Notes under the pieces: generated by a model | Told to the model about the DNA's origin: nothing | The model's input: only the letters and a program-made list of their open reading frames with translations | Database searches by the model: none | In this document: positions 7,184 through 15,254 of the stretch, piece after piece | How positions within the stretch are numbered: the first letter of the stretch is position 1 | Layout: each line of letters begins with the position of its first letter | Translations under genes and position numbers: made by a program | Assembly: GCA_934101795.1 (NCBI GenBank) | Contig: CAKORY010000001.1 | Coordinates: forward strand, 1-64,000 | Origin: an uncultured Bacilli bacterium | GTDB lineage: Bacteria > Bacillota_I > Bacilli_A > RF39 > UBA660 | Reading direction: 5' to 3' | DNA length: 64,000 nt

Positions 7184-8150
7184 TTTTAAATTTAAAAATG
7201 TTTATTTAAATGATTATTATACTGTTGTTGGACCACTCGAAAAAAATAGTCATTTAAGAAGACTTGATTTAGTAATGGATGATTATTATATTGGTGAGAA
7301 AACTTTTGAACAAGCTGAAGTTAAGATGCAACAGTTAGTTATTGATAATATTATTGGTAAAAATAATTTGGCAATAAGTGATATTGATTTACTTGTTGGT
7401 GGTGATTTAACTAATCAAATTGCTATTAGTAATTATAGCGCTAAAAATTATAATATTCCTTTTTTAGGCCTTTATTCTGCTTGTGCAACGTTTGCTGAAA
7501 GTTTGATTGTTGCATCTTGTATGATTGATAGTGGTAAAATAAAAAAAGCAATTAGTATTACAAGTAGTCATAATTTAACAGCAGAAAGACAATTTAGATA
7601 TCCAGTTGAATATGGAGCTCCGAAACCTCATACTGCAACATTTACAACAACTGGAGCTGTGTCAACTCTTTTAAGTAAAAATTATAGTAAAATAAGACTT
7701 GAAAGTGCTACGATTGGTGTACCTGTTGATTTAGGGGCTGTTGATGCCAATAATATGGGAGCAGCTATGGCACCGGCGGCTGCTTCAACTATTGCATCAC
7801 ACTTAGCTACTCTCAAAAGAGATGTAAATTATTATGATTTGATTTTAACTGGTGATTTAGGGTGTGTTGGAAGTGAAATATTTAAAGATTATTTGAAAAT
7901 GGTATATAATATAAACCTCAAAAAATATTTTGATGCTGGGTGTGAACTATATTTGGATAGTCAACCAACTTATGCTGGTGGTAGTGGTCCTGCTTGTTTG
8001 CCAATTGTTTTATTTAATAAAATATTACTTAATAAAAAGTATAAAAAAATATTAATTGTTGCAACTGGAGCGCTTCATAGTCAAACAACTGTTAATCAAC
8101 ATTGTACAATTCCTTCGATTGCTCATGCAGTAAGTTTGGAGGTGGAATAA
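7176..8150 (+). CDS. spoVAD: Spore DPA-binding protein SpoVAD
   Basis: The 324-residue thiolase-like protein has SpoVAD hallmarks: GGDLTNQI, LGLYSACATFAESL, SSHNLTAERQFRYPVEYGAPKPHTATFTTTGA, LTGDLGCVGSEI and TYAGGSGPACLPIV. It binds dipicolinic acid on the SpoVA channel. Translation starts at GTG 7176 inside the spoVAC end, preceded by a GAGG-type site, and its stop overlaps the spoVAEb start (TAATG). Length is normal for the family. Confidence 0.92.
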   Translation: MASFKFKNVYLNDYYTVVGPLEKNSHLRRLDLVMDDYYIGEKTFEQAEVKMQQLVIDNIIGKNNLAISDIDLLVGGDLTNQIAISNYSAKNYNIPFLGLYSACATFAESLIVASCMIDSGKIKKAISITSSHNLTAERQFRYPVEYGAPKPHTATFTTTGAVSTLLSKNYSKIRLESATIGVPVDLGAVDANNMGAAMAPAAASTIASHLATLKRDVNYYDLILTGDLGCVGSEIFKDYLKMVYNINLKKYFDAGCELYLDSQPTYAGGSGPACLPIVLFNKILLNKKYKKILIVATGALHSQTTVNQHCTIPSIAHAVSLEVE

Positions 8151-8500
8151 TGAACTATTTAATGGCATTTTTATTTGCTGGTGCGTTGTGTGCTTTTGCT
8201 GAGGTAATACTTGATAATACTAAACTTACTCCGGGACATATTACTAGTTTATACACAGTGATGGGGGCATTTTTATCATTTCTTGGTTGTTATGATAAAT
8301 TAATTGCTAAATTTGGAGCGGGAGCAACAGTTCTTATTTCTAATTTTGGACATTCTCTTTATAGCTCAGCATGGCAAGGATATTTGGAAGATGGTTTTTT
8401 AGGTATTTTTAGTAATATGCTTTGTAAATCATCCGGTGTTATAACTGGTGCAATTGTTATTGCATTTGTAGTTTCTATAATTTTTAAGCCTAAAAATTAG
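8150..8500 (+). CDS. spoVAE: Spore DPA-channel membrane protein SpoVAEb
   Basis: The 116-residue membrane protein has three hydrophobic segments and SpoVAE features (GALCAFAEVILDNTKLTPGHI, GCYDKLI, GAGATVLISNFGHSLY). I chose ATG 8150 because GGAGGTGG precedes it and it overlaps the spoVAD stop by one base; an upstream in-frame start at 8102 lies inside spoVAD without a site. It is the last gene of the operon and is followed by a terminator. Confidence 0.9.
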   Translation: MNYLMAFLFAGALCAFAEVILDNTKLTPGHITSLYTVMGAFLSFLGCYDKLIAKFGAGATVLISNFGHSLYSSAWQGYLEDGFLGIFSNMLCKSSGVITGAIVIAFVVSIIFKPKN

Positions 8501-8527
8501 CAATTTGTTTGCAAATAATTTATATAA

Positions 8528-8555
8528 AACATGTATAAAAAGTACATGTTTTTTT
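8528..8555 (+). terminator. Terminator of the spoIIAA-spoVAE operon
   Basis: AACATGTA (8528-8535) pairs with TACATGTT (8543-8550) across a 7-nt loop and is followed by a T-run to 8555. Confidence 0.85.
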
Positions 8556-8592
8556 GTAAATGCTAGTAATTTTTTCTAGTCTTTTACTATGT

Positions 8593-8664
8593 TTCGACAA
8601 AATTTGATAAATTTAAACAATTGTTTGTTTTGATGTTGACATTTAATTAAAGATAGGTTACAAT
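8593..8664 (+). promoter_or_regulatory. recA promoter with upstream inverted Spo0A box
   Basis: TTGACA (8636-8641) and TACAAT (8659-8664) have a 17-nt spacer and lead to recA. Upstream, TTCGACA (8593-8599) is a Spo0A box in reverse orientation, and AAACAATTGTTT (8615-8626) is a perfect palindrome. I saw no clear LexA/SOS box (GAAC-N4-GTTC). The core promoter is convincing; Spo0A control of recA is a guess. Confidence 0.7.
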
Positions 8665-8694
8665 TATGTTGTATCAGGGTATTAGGAGGAAAAA

Positions 8695-9738
8695 ATGAAA
8701 ATAGCAAAAGATGAAAAGAATAAAGATAAGGCACTTGAACAAGTACTAGCAGATATTGAAAAACAATTTGGGGCAAGAGCTATAATGAAGCTTGGAGATA
8801 ATGAACATATGAATGTTGATGTAACATCTAGTGGTTCAATTACAATTGATGTGGCTTTAGGTGTTGGTGGTTATCCTAAGGGAAGAATTATTGAAATATA
8901 TGGTCCTGAATCAAGTGGTAAGACTACTGTTGCATTACAAGCAATTGCTGAGGTGCAAAAAAATGGTGGAAGAGCAGCATTTATTGATGCTGAAAATGCA
9001 CTTGATCCAGTTTATGCCAGAAATTTAGGTGTTAATATAAATGAACTTTTATTAAGTCAACCAGATACTGGGGAACAAGCTTTAGAAATATGTGATGCTT
9101 TAGTTAAAAGTGATGCTGTTGATATTATAGTTATTGACTCTGTGGCTGCTTTGGTTCCTCAAGCTGAAATAGATGGAGAAATGGGAGATTCACATGTTGG
9201 GCTTCAAGCAAGACTTATGTCACAAGCATTAAGAAAATTATCAGGTACAATGAATAAAACTAAAACAACTGCGATATTTATTAACCAATTAAGAGAAAAA
9301 GTTGGGGTTATGTTTGGTAATCCTGAAACTACGCCTGGTGGAAGAGCACTTAAATTTTACTCAACTATAAGACTTGATGTAAGACGTGGTGAACAAATTA
9401 AAATTGGTGACCAAATTGTTGGTAATAAAACAAATATAAAAGTTGTTAAAAATAAGGTTGCACCACCATTTAAAACTGCTACTGTTGATATTATGTATGG
9501 TGAAGGTATTTCTAGAGAAGGGGAAATTATTGATATTGCTAGTGATTTAGCTATCATAGATAAAAGTGGAGCATGGTATTCATATAATGGGGAAAAAATT
9601 GGCCAAGGTAAGGAAAATGTTAAGATATTCTTAAAAGAAAATCCAACTTTAAGAGATGAACTTGAACAAAAAATAAGAGAACACTATGGATTTATCGAAA
9701 AGAAAAAAGAAAAAAAGGAAAAAGATTCAGAAAAATAA
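8695..9738 (+). CDS. recA: Recombinase RecA
   Basis: The 347-residue protein has normal length and motifs: Walker A GPESSGKT (~residue 69), Walker B ([17 protein letters not shown]), loop L1 region ([22 protein letters not shown]) and loop L2 ([27 protein letters not shown]). It forms filaments on single-stranded DNA, drives strand exchange and promotes LexA cleavage. The C terminus is rich in Lys and Glu. It has its own promoter and is followed by a terminator, so it is a single-gene unit between the spoVA genes and a DUF1016 gene. Confidence 0.98.
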   Translation: MKIAKDEKNKDKALEQVLADIEKQFGARAIMKLGDNEHMNVDVTSSGSITIDVALGVGGYPKGRIIEIYGPESSGKTTVALQAIAEVQKNGGRAAFIDAENALDPVYARNLGVNINELLLSQPDTGEQALEICDALVKSDAVDIIVIDSVAALVPQAEIDGEMGDSHVGLQARLMSQALRKLSGTMNKTKTTAIFINQLREKVGVMFGNPETTPGGRALKFYSTIRLDVRRGEQIKIGDQIVGNKTNIKVVKNKVAPPFKTATVDIMYGEGISREGEIIDIASDLAIIDKSGAWYSYNGEKIGQGKENVKIFLKENPTLRDELEQKIREHYGFIEKKKEKKEKDSEK

Positions 9739-9750
9739 ACTGAATTTTTT
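9721..9750 (+). terminator. Terminator after recA
   Basis: ATTCAG (9725-9730) pairs with CTGAAT (9740-9745), extendable by A-T pairs, with a 9-nt loop and a T-run. The recA stop codon is in the loop. Confidence 0.7.
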
Positions 9751-9810
9751 TCATAATAACTACATTGTATAAACAAAGTATAAACACTGATAAGGAAAGG
9801 AGTAATAAAA

Positions 9811-10716
9811 ATGAATTATTATGATGAAATAAATAATTATGTTAAAAAAGCTGAAATAGGAAAATCAATAAGGGAGTCAAATGCAAATAGAGAACTTGTA
9901 GAGTGCTATTGGAATGTAGGGAGATTAATTGTTGAAGCCCAAGGTGGAAAAGAAAAAGCAAAGTATGGTGATAAACTATTAAAAGAATGGGCTAATACAT
10001 TAACACAAAAATATGGTAAAGGATATAACGTTACTAATTTGAAAAGATTTCGGCAATTTTTTTTGTGTTTTCCAATATTCGCCCCAGTGGGGCGAATATT
10101 AACCTGGACAACAATTAGAACAATTTTACCTATTAAAAATGAGAATAAAAGAAATTATTATATTAATCTTTGTATAGAAAATAATTTATCTCAAAGAGAA
10201 CTAGAACGGGAAATAAAAAATAATTCATACGAAAGATTAGAAAACAAACCAGCTAAAATTGATATTGTTGTTCCAGCAAGTGTACCGAGTATAACAAGTA
10301 ATCTTAAAAATCCAATATTACTTAATTTAAATGGTAAAGAAATAAAATCTGAAAGTGACTTAGAAAAACTAATATATTCACAACTTAATTATGTTTTTTT
10401 ACAATTAGGAAGTGGGTTTATGTGGGTAGGTAATCAATATAAAATAAGTGATGGTAATAAAAATTATTTTATTGATATGTTACTTTATAATATTAAATAT
10501 AATTGTTATGTGGTTGTAGAAATAAAATGTAGAAACTTGAAAAAAGAAGATAAGGGTCAAGTTGAATTTTATATGAATTTGGTAGATAAATATGTAAAAG
10601 AGCCAATTAACAATCCTACTATTGGAATAATAATTACAAAAGAACAAGATAAATTGGTAGCTAGTTTTATTAAAAGTGATAAACTTGTGCCACTTACATA
10701 TGAATTAGTTAAATAG
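9811..10716 (+). CDS. DUF1016 / PDDEXK nuclease (YhcG family), copy A
   Basis: The 301-residue protein has an N-terminal DUF1016 domain (~1-140: ELVECYWNVGRLIVE, YGKGYNVTNLKRFRQF, NNLSQRELEREIKNNSYERL) and a C-terminal PD-(D/E)xK nuclease domain (~165-301). In the latter, FIDMLLYN supplies the Asp and VVVEIK supplies the E-x-K. The family's biological job is not established. At 10074-10100 the coding sequence contains a perfect 27-nt palindrome that encodes FAPVGR, just before the conserved L-T-W. Copies B and C at 62.1 and 63.0 kb carry different palindromes at the same point. A good AAGGAG site precedes the ATG. Three related palindromes follow the gene. Confidence 0.88.
   Translation: MNYYDEINNYVKKAEIGKSIRESNANRELVECYWNVGRLIVEAQGGKEKAKYGDKLLKEWANTLTQKYGKGYNVTNLKRFRQFFLCFPIFAPVGRILTWTTIRTILPIKNENKRNYYINLCIENNLSQRELEREIKNNSYERLENKPAKIDIVVPASVPSITSNLKNPILLNLNGKEIKSESDLEKLIYSQLNYVFLQLGSGFMWVGNQYKISDGNKNYFIDMLLYNIKYNCYVVVEIKCRNLKKEDKGQVEFYMNLVDKYVKEPINNPTIGIIITKEQDKLVASFIKSDKLVPLTYELVK
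10074..10100. repeat. CA-S-TG palindrome P1, inside DUF1016 copy A
   Basis: Perfect odd palindrome: 13-bp arms AATATTCGCCCCA / TGGGGCGAATATT around a single central G (10087). It is in-frame in the nuclease gene. Confidence 0.9.
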
Positions 10717-10735
10717 ATTTAAAATTTATGTTTTT

Positions 10736-10764
10736 GAAATTTCGCCGCAGTGCGGCGAATTTTC
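10736..10764. repeat. CA-S-TG palindrome P2, intergenic
   Basis: Arms centre on G10750. The inner 9 bp (TTCGCCGCA / TGCGGCGAA) are perfect; one mismatch is followed by 4 more pairs. It lies 20 nt after the DUF1016 copy A stop, with no proper T-run, so it is not a typical terminator. Confidence 0.85.
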
Positions 10765-10802
10765 AATTAGATTATGATTTAAAAAAATTACCTTACTTTC
10801 TC

Positions 10803-10829
10803 AAATTGTGCTCCACTGGAGCTCAATTT
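10803..10829. repeat. CA-S-TG palindrome P3, intergenic
   Basis: 13-bp arms centre on C10816 (inner GCTCCA / TGGAGC) with a single internal mismatch. Confidence 0.85.
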
Positions 10830-10873
10830 AACATTGACATTTCTATCAGTTTTTATAATAACATTTATAACTT

Positions 10874-10908
10874 TTCAAATAGGTGCCGCACTGCGGCACC
10901 TATTTGAA
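10874..10908. repeat. CA-S-TG palindrome P4, intergenic
   Basis: Perfect 35-nt palindrome: 17-bp arms TTCAAATAGGTGCCGCA and its complement around a central C (10891). It shares the inner arm GCCGCA with P2. It lies 24 nt beyond the convergent tetR stop and has no T-run on either side. Confidence 0.9.
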
Positions 10909-10931
10909 TTGTACTGTTTAAAAAAATACCA

Positions 10932-11516
10932 TTAAAATAATTTTATAATAGTCTCTATAACTAATTTTTTCATAATATCATAATTCATGTCATAATGTTT
11001 ATGATAAATTACTTCATGACATAAGTCATCAATTAAATTAATCATTATATGTGTTTTTTCTTCAAGATTATTATCTTTAAAATTGTTGTATATAAGCAAT
11101 CTTTTTATTTTATTTGTCATTTCAATTTCATTTTTGTAATAAAATTCTGCAATTTCTTTGTCAGAATGAACCATTGCCATAATTTCTTCATGAGCAATTT
11201 TAGATATTTTGTGATTATTAATGTAGTTTTCAATCATATTTTCGAGTAGCTTTTCAAAATTATCAAATTTAAAATTTAAATTATTATTTTTTAACATAGG
11301 GAAGAATATATCATTTCCATACTTTTTTAAACCTTCGATTAAAATATCATGCTTGTCATTAAAATATTGATAAACTATACCTGTTGAGACACCAGCTTCT
11401 TTAGCGATAGTTGCAGTATTTATATTATAATAACCATTTTCACATATTAATTTAAAACCAGCATCAATTATCTTTTCTTTCTTTAAAATTGCTCTTTCTT
11501 GTTTTGGATTTCTCAT
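10932..11516 (-). CDS. TetR/AcrR-family transcriptional regulator
   Basis: The 194-residue protein has an N-terminal TetR helix-turn-helix (~10-57: KEKIIDAGFKLICENGYYNINTATIAKEAGVSTGIVYQYFNDKHDIL) and a divergent helical ligand domain. It is transcribed away from an ABC transporter operon whose promoter carries a dyad, so it most likely represses that operon and itself until a small molecule binds. The ligand cannot be read from sequence. An extended -10 (TGATATAAT, 11537-11545 on the minus strand) lies just upstream. Confidence 0.9.
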   Translation of the reverse strand: MRNPKQERAILKKEKIIDAGFKLICENGYYNINTATIAKEAGVSTGIVYQYFNDKHDILIEGLKKYGNDIFFPMLKNNNLNFKFDNFEKLLENMIENYINNHKISKIAHEEIMAMVHSDKEIAEFYYKNEIEMTNKIKRLLIYNNFKDNNLEEKTHIMINLIDDLCHEVIYHKHYDMNYDIMKKLVIETIIKLF

Positions 11517-11536
11517 AATTCACCTCGCATAAAGAT

Positions 11537-11545
11537 ATTATATCA
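11537..11545 (-). promoter_or_regulatory. tetR extended -10 element
   Basis: On the minus strand, TGATATAAT has the TG-n-TATAAT form with a weak -35. A copy of ATGTGAAAT (11553-11561), also present in the facing operator, lies in its spacer. Confidence 0.5.
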
Positions 11546-11577
11546 CAAAAAAATGTGAAATGTTTATCATATTTTTG

Positions 11578-11627
11578 TTGACTTAAAAAATATACTGTAA
11601 TATAATTGTAATGTGAAATAAATTTCA
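11578..11627 (+). promoter_or_regulatory. ABC transporter promoter and probable TetR operator
   Basis: TTGACT (11578-11583) and TATAAT (11601-11606) are 17 nt apart. The dyad TGAAAT-AA-ATTTCA (11614-11627) overlaps the expected transcription start. ATGTGAAAT occurs both here (11611-11619) and at 11553-11561, in front of tetR. Bound TetR at the dyad would block initiation. Confidence 0.7.
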
Positions 11628-11644
11628 TGTTTAGGAGGATTGTT

Positions 11645-12349
11645 ATGAAACAAAGTTTTGTTGAATTAAAAGATGTTAAAAAAACATATAACATTGGTAA
11701 TCAAAAGTTTAATGCCTTAGATGGAATAGATTTAAATATTAATCAGGGAGAGTTTGTAGTTATATTAGGACCATCCGGTGCTGGAAAATCAACTCTTTTG
11801 AATTTGCTTGGTGGTATGGATAAAACCACTAGTGGAGAAATAAGAGTAGGTGAGTCTATTATAAGTAAATATAATGATAAAGAACTTACAAGATATAGAG
11901 CTACAGATGTAGGTTTTATTTTTCAATTTTATAATATTATGCCAACATTAACTGTCTTAGAAAATGTAAATTTAATTAAAGATGTTACAAAAACAGATAA
12001 AGATGCTAAAGAAGTTTTAAAAAGTGTGGGCTTATCTAAACATTTTAATAAGTTTCCTTCAGAACTTTCTGGTGGAGAACAACAAAGAGTTTCAATTGCT
12101 AGAGCAGTTATGAAAAATCCAAAGGTTTTACTTTGCGATGAACCAACTGGAGCTCTTGATTCTGCTACTGGTGCTGAAGTATTAAAGGTATTAAAAAATC
12201 AATGTGATTTTGATACTACAGTTATAATTGTTACCCATAACTCTTTAATTGCTGAAGTAGCTGATAGAATTATTAGAATTAAAAATGGTAAAGTAGAGTC
12301 AAATGAACTTAATAAAACACCAAAAAGTATTGATGAGGTTAAGTGGTAA
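11645..12349 (+). CDS. ABC transporter ATP-binding protein (LolD/MacB-like)
   Basis: The 234-residue ATPase has Walker A GPSGAGKST, signature LSGGEQQR, Walker B VLLCDEPTGALDS and a switch histidine in VTHN. It is of the type that pairs with FtsX-like permeases. I chose ATG 11645 because AGGAGG (11633-11638) precedes it; an upstream in-frame ATG at 11627 lies in the operator. The permease starts 3 nt after its stop. These pairs export drugs, peptides or lipoproteins, or act mechanically; with a TetR next to it, export of a toxic compound is a reasonable guess. Confidence 0.93.
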   Translation: MKQSFVELKDVKKTYNIGNQKFNALDGIDLNINQGEFVVILGPSGAGKSTLLNLLGGMDKTTSGEIRVGESIISKYNDKELTRYRATDVGFIFQFYNIMPTLTVLENVNLIKDVTKTDKDAKEVLKSVGLSKHFNKFPSELSGGEQQRVSIARAVMKNPKVLLCDEPTGALDSATGAEVLKVLKNQCDFDTTVIIVTHNSLIAEVADRIIRIKNGKVESNELNKTPKSIDEVKW

Positions 12350-12351
12350 TT

Positions 12352-14634
12352 ATGTTAAAAAAGAAAATGTTTCGTGATATAAAAAATAATCTATCACAAT
12401 TTATTACAATATTTTTAATGGTTGCTATCGGTGTCATGGCTTACTTTGGTATTGAAGCTTATATGAGTGGAATGCAAGAAACTGCAGATAAGTTTTATAC
12501 CGAAAATAATTTACAAGATTTAAACGTTGTTGGGATAAATTTTACAGAGAGTGATTTAAAAAAAATCAAATCTATTGATAATGTAAAGGATGCCGAAAGA
12601 AAACTTTCAATTACTGGCATAACAAATGATGATAAAACATTACTTTTAAACTTTATTGAAGAAAATAATATTTCTAAATTTTATGTTAAAGATGGAGAAA
12701 AATTTGATAAAAATAAGAGTGGTGTTTGGTTAGATGAGTTTTATGCTAAAGAAAATAATATAAGTGTCGGAGATAAAATCTTAATTAAATATGATAGTTT
12801 CAGTAAAGGAGAAGTAGTCCTTGGTTTAATAAATGTTCCAGATCATATTTATGATACAAAAGATTCATCAGAACTTTATCCAAATAGAAAAGAGTTTGGT
12901 TTTGCATATCTTTCTATTAATGAACTTTCCAAAGAATATCAAGTATATAATTATGTTATGGTTGATGTAGATAATAAAGATAATGTATTAAGTGTTAAAG
13001 AAAACATTGAAAAAAATGTTGAAAGTGCACTTGGTGTTATAAAAATTGAAGATACTGCTTCATATAAAACTTATCAAGGAGAAGTTGATGAAGGTAAAAC
13101 TTATATTGGAGTCTTTTCTGGCTTATTCTTATTTATTGCTATGCTCTCTGTAATAACTACAATGAACAGAGTAATTAAAAATGAAAGAATAGAAATAGGT
13201 ACTTTAAAAGCTTTAGGTTTTAGTAATAGCAAAGTATTATTTCATTATATTGGTTATGGTTTTTGGATTTCTTTATTTGCAGCAATTGCAGGCTTACTTT
13301 TAGGTTATTTCTTTATTGGTAATGTATTCATATCACTAGAAATGTCTTTCTTTGAAGTACCAAATGGTCATCCAGTTGTTAAATTCTCAGGATTTATTTT
13401 AGCTCTTTTTGTTGTTTTACTTGTATCATTTATAACATATTTATCAAGTAAAAGTATTTTAAAAGAAAATCCAGCAGAATCCTTAAGAAAAAAGATGCCT
13501 AAGGTTAAGAAAAATAGTTTAAATTTAACTACGAAAGGATTTCTTAAAAATTTAAGTTTTTCTAGCAAATGGAATATCAGAGATATGCTTCGTAATAAAA
13601 TGAGAACTATCATGGGTGTTGTGGGTGTTGCTAGTTCTTGTATGCTTATTGTTTGTGCCCTTGGTATGCTTAATTCAATGAATTATTTTATAGATTTACA
13701 GTTTGAAAAGATATATAATTTTGATTATAAACTTAATTTAATGGAAAATTTAAGCGATGAAGAACTTGAAAGCATTGAAAGTGTTTATGGAAATGAATCT
13801 AGTAAATCTTATGGAATAGAAATAAAAAACGAAGATGGCAAAGAAAGTAATAATTTATTTGTAACAGATGCAAGTGATTATATTAGATTTGTTGATAACA
13901 AATATAATTTTATTAAACTAGATAATGATGAAGGTGTTTATATTACTTATAAACTTGCTAAAAATGAAAATAAAAAGGTGGGAGATACTATTACATGGCA
14001 TATATATGGAAGTGATACTTATTATACTTCAAAAATAGTTGGGTTAAATAAGGATCCTCAAAACCAAAATTTATCTGCTACAAGAAAATATTTAGAAAGT
14101 TTAGGTATTAAATATACACCAGATTCTATATATACTAATAAAGATTTAAAAGATGTAAGTAATATAAAAAATGTAACTGTTATTCAAGATAAAGATGCTT
14201 TAAAAGAAAGTATGGATAGTATGCTTTCAATGATGAAAACAATGCTTACATTAATAATAGGTATTGCTGCAGTTCTTGGAATAATTATTATCTATAATTT
14301 AGGAATCCTTTCATTTACAGAAAAAGAATATCAATTTGCTACTCTTAAAGTTTTAGGATTTAGTGATAAGAAAATAAAAGGTATATTTATTAAACAAAAT
14401 AATTGGATTGCTATTATGTCTATCATTATTGGTCTTCCTTTAGGATATTATTTAACAGATTGGTTATTTAAAACTGCCATTGAAGAACACTATGATTTTG
14501 GTGCTAATATAAAGCCACTTACTTATATTATTGCTTTAATTGGCACATTTGTAATTTCTTATCTTGTTTCAAAATTTTTAGCTCGAAAAGTAAATAAAAT
14601 TGATATGGTTTCTAGCTTAAAAGGCAATGAATAA
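12352..14634 (+). CDS. ABC transporter permease, FtsX-like, two-repeat
   Basis: The 760-residue permease has an N-terminal membrane helix (~residues 15-36), a long extracytoplasmic domain (~40-245), three helices in a first FtsX domain (~248-375: ERIEIGTLKALGFSNSKVLFHYIGYG), then a second helix (~425-445), a second outer domain and a last FtsX domain (~635-755: EKEYQFATLKVLGFSDKKIKGIF). It works with the ATPase just upstream. ATG 12352 is preferred; an in-frame GTG at 12343 overlaps the ATPase gene. Confidence 0.9.
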   Translation: MLKKKMFRDIKNNLSQFITIFLMVAIGVMAYFGIEAYMSGMQETADKFYTENNLQDLNVVGINFTESDLKKIKSIDNVKDAERKLSITGITNDDKTLLLNFIEENNISKFYVKDGEKFDKNKSGVWLDEFYAKENNISVGDKILIKYDSFSKGEVVLGLINVPDHIYDTKDSSELYPNRKEFGFAYLSINELSKEYQVYNYVMVDVDNKDNVLSVKENIEKNVESALGVIKIEDTASYKTYQGEVDEGKTYIGVFSGLFLFIAMLSVITTMNRVIKNERIEIGTLKALGFSNSKVLFHYIGYGFWISLFAAIAGLLLGYFFIGNVFISLEMSFFEVPNGHPVVKFSGFILALFVVLLVSFITYLSSKSILKENPAESLRKKMPKVKKNSLNLTTKGFLKNLSFSSKWNIRDMLRNKMRTIMGVVGVASSCMLIVCALGMLNSMNYFIDLQFEKIYNFDYKLNLMENLSDEELESIESVYGNESSKSYGIEIKNEDGKESNNLFVTDASDYIRFVDNKYNFIKLDNDEGVYITYKLAKNENKKVGDTITWHIYGSDTYYTSKIVGLNKDPQNQNLSATRKYLESLGIKYTPDSIYTNKDLKDVSNIKNVTVIQDKDALKESMDSMLSMMKTMLTLIIGIAAVLGIIIIYNLGILSFTEKEYQFATLKVLGFSDKKIKGIFIKQNNWIAIMSIIIGLPLGYYLTDWLFKTAIEEHYDFGANIKPLTYIIALIGTFVISYLVSKFLARKVNKIDMVSSLKGNE

Positions 14635-14667
14635 AAAAATGCGGGAATTAAATTTCTCGCATTTTAT
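14633..14667. terminator. Bidirectional terminator between the ABC permease and def
   Basis: 14638-14647 pairs with 14654-14663 (10 bp, one wobble) around a 6-nt loop. There is a 7-nt T-run on the minus side and a shorter one on the plus side. The def stop codon lies at the loop edge. Confidence 0.8.
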
Positions 14668-15202
14668 TTGCATCTTTATAAGGATCTTTAGGATCTATTT
14701 TATCAGTGAATAATATACCATTTAAATGATCTATTTCATGTTGAAAGGCAACTGCTAAGTCTTCACGAGCACGCATTGTTTTTTTATTTCCTTCATAGTC
14801 ATAATACTCAACTGTTATTCTTGCATGTCTTGGAACAATTCCTTCAACTTCACGATTAACACTTAAGCATCCTTCACCTTCGCCGACATAAATAAGTTCT
14901 TCACTTTGACTAATAATTTTAGGATTAATTATTACATATTCTTCAAATGTTCCTTTTTCTTCAAGTTCATTTGCTATTACAAATATTCTTTTTAAATGTC
15001 CCATTTGTACAAAAGCCATACCCATACCAGCACGAAGATTATATTTTTCAGCTATTTTTTCATCTTGACTCATTTCTAAATATTTTATTGTATCTTCGGC
15101 AAGTTTTCTATCTTCATTACTTACTGGAAAAGTAACATCTTTACTTATTTCATGTAATATTTTATGCTTTTCATCTAATATTTTTATATTTGGTAATTTC
15201 AT
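14648..15202 (-). CDS. def: Peptide deformylase
   Basis: The 184-residue metalloenzyme removes the formyl group from nascent proteins. Motif II EGCLS and motif III QHEIDH supply the Cys and two His metal ligands plus the catalytic Glu. Motif I reads GMGMAFVQ instead of the usual GxGxAAPQ, with Phe and Val replacing Ala and Pro; the essential Gly and Gln remain. Length and the insert between motifs I and II fit the type 2 enzymes of Gram-positive bacteria. It is transcribed on the minus strand just downstream of glmS in the same direction. Confidence 0.95.
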   Translation of the reverse strand: MKLPNIKILDEKHKILHEISKDVTFPVSNEDRKLAEDTIKYLEMSQDEKIAEKYNLRAGMGMAFVQMGHLKRIFVIANELEEKGTFEEYVIINPKIISQSEELIYVGEGEGCLSVNREVEGIVPRHARITVEYYDYEGNKKTMRAREDLAVAFQHEIDHLNGILFTDKIDPKDPYKDANKMREI

Positions 15203-15254
15203 ACTTCTTCACCTGCATCATAGTATACCAAATTTTTGAGAAAAATGCAAAGTC

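Noticed and set aside
10736..10908. The three intergenic palindromes as ordinary terminators for DUF1016 copy A and tetR
   Set aside because: None has a proper T-run, they share a fixed centre with in-gene palindromes, and three in 170 nt is more than termination needs. A partial terminator role cannot be excluded.
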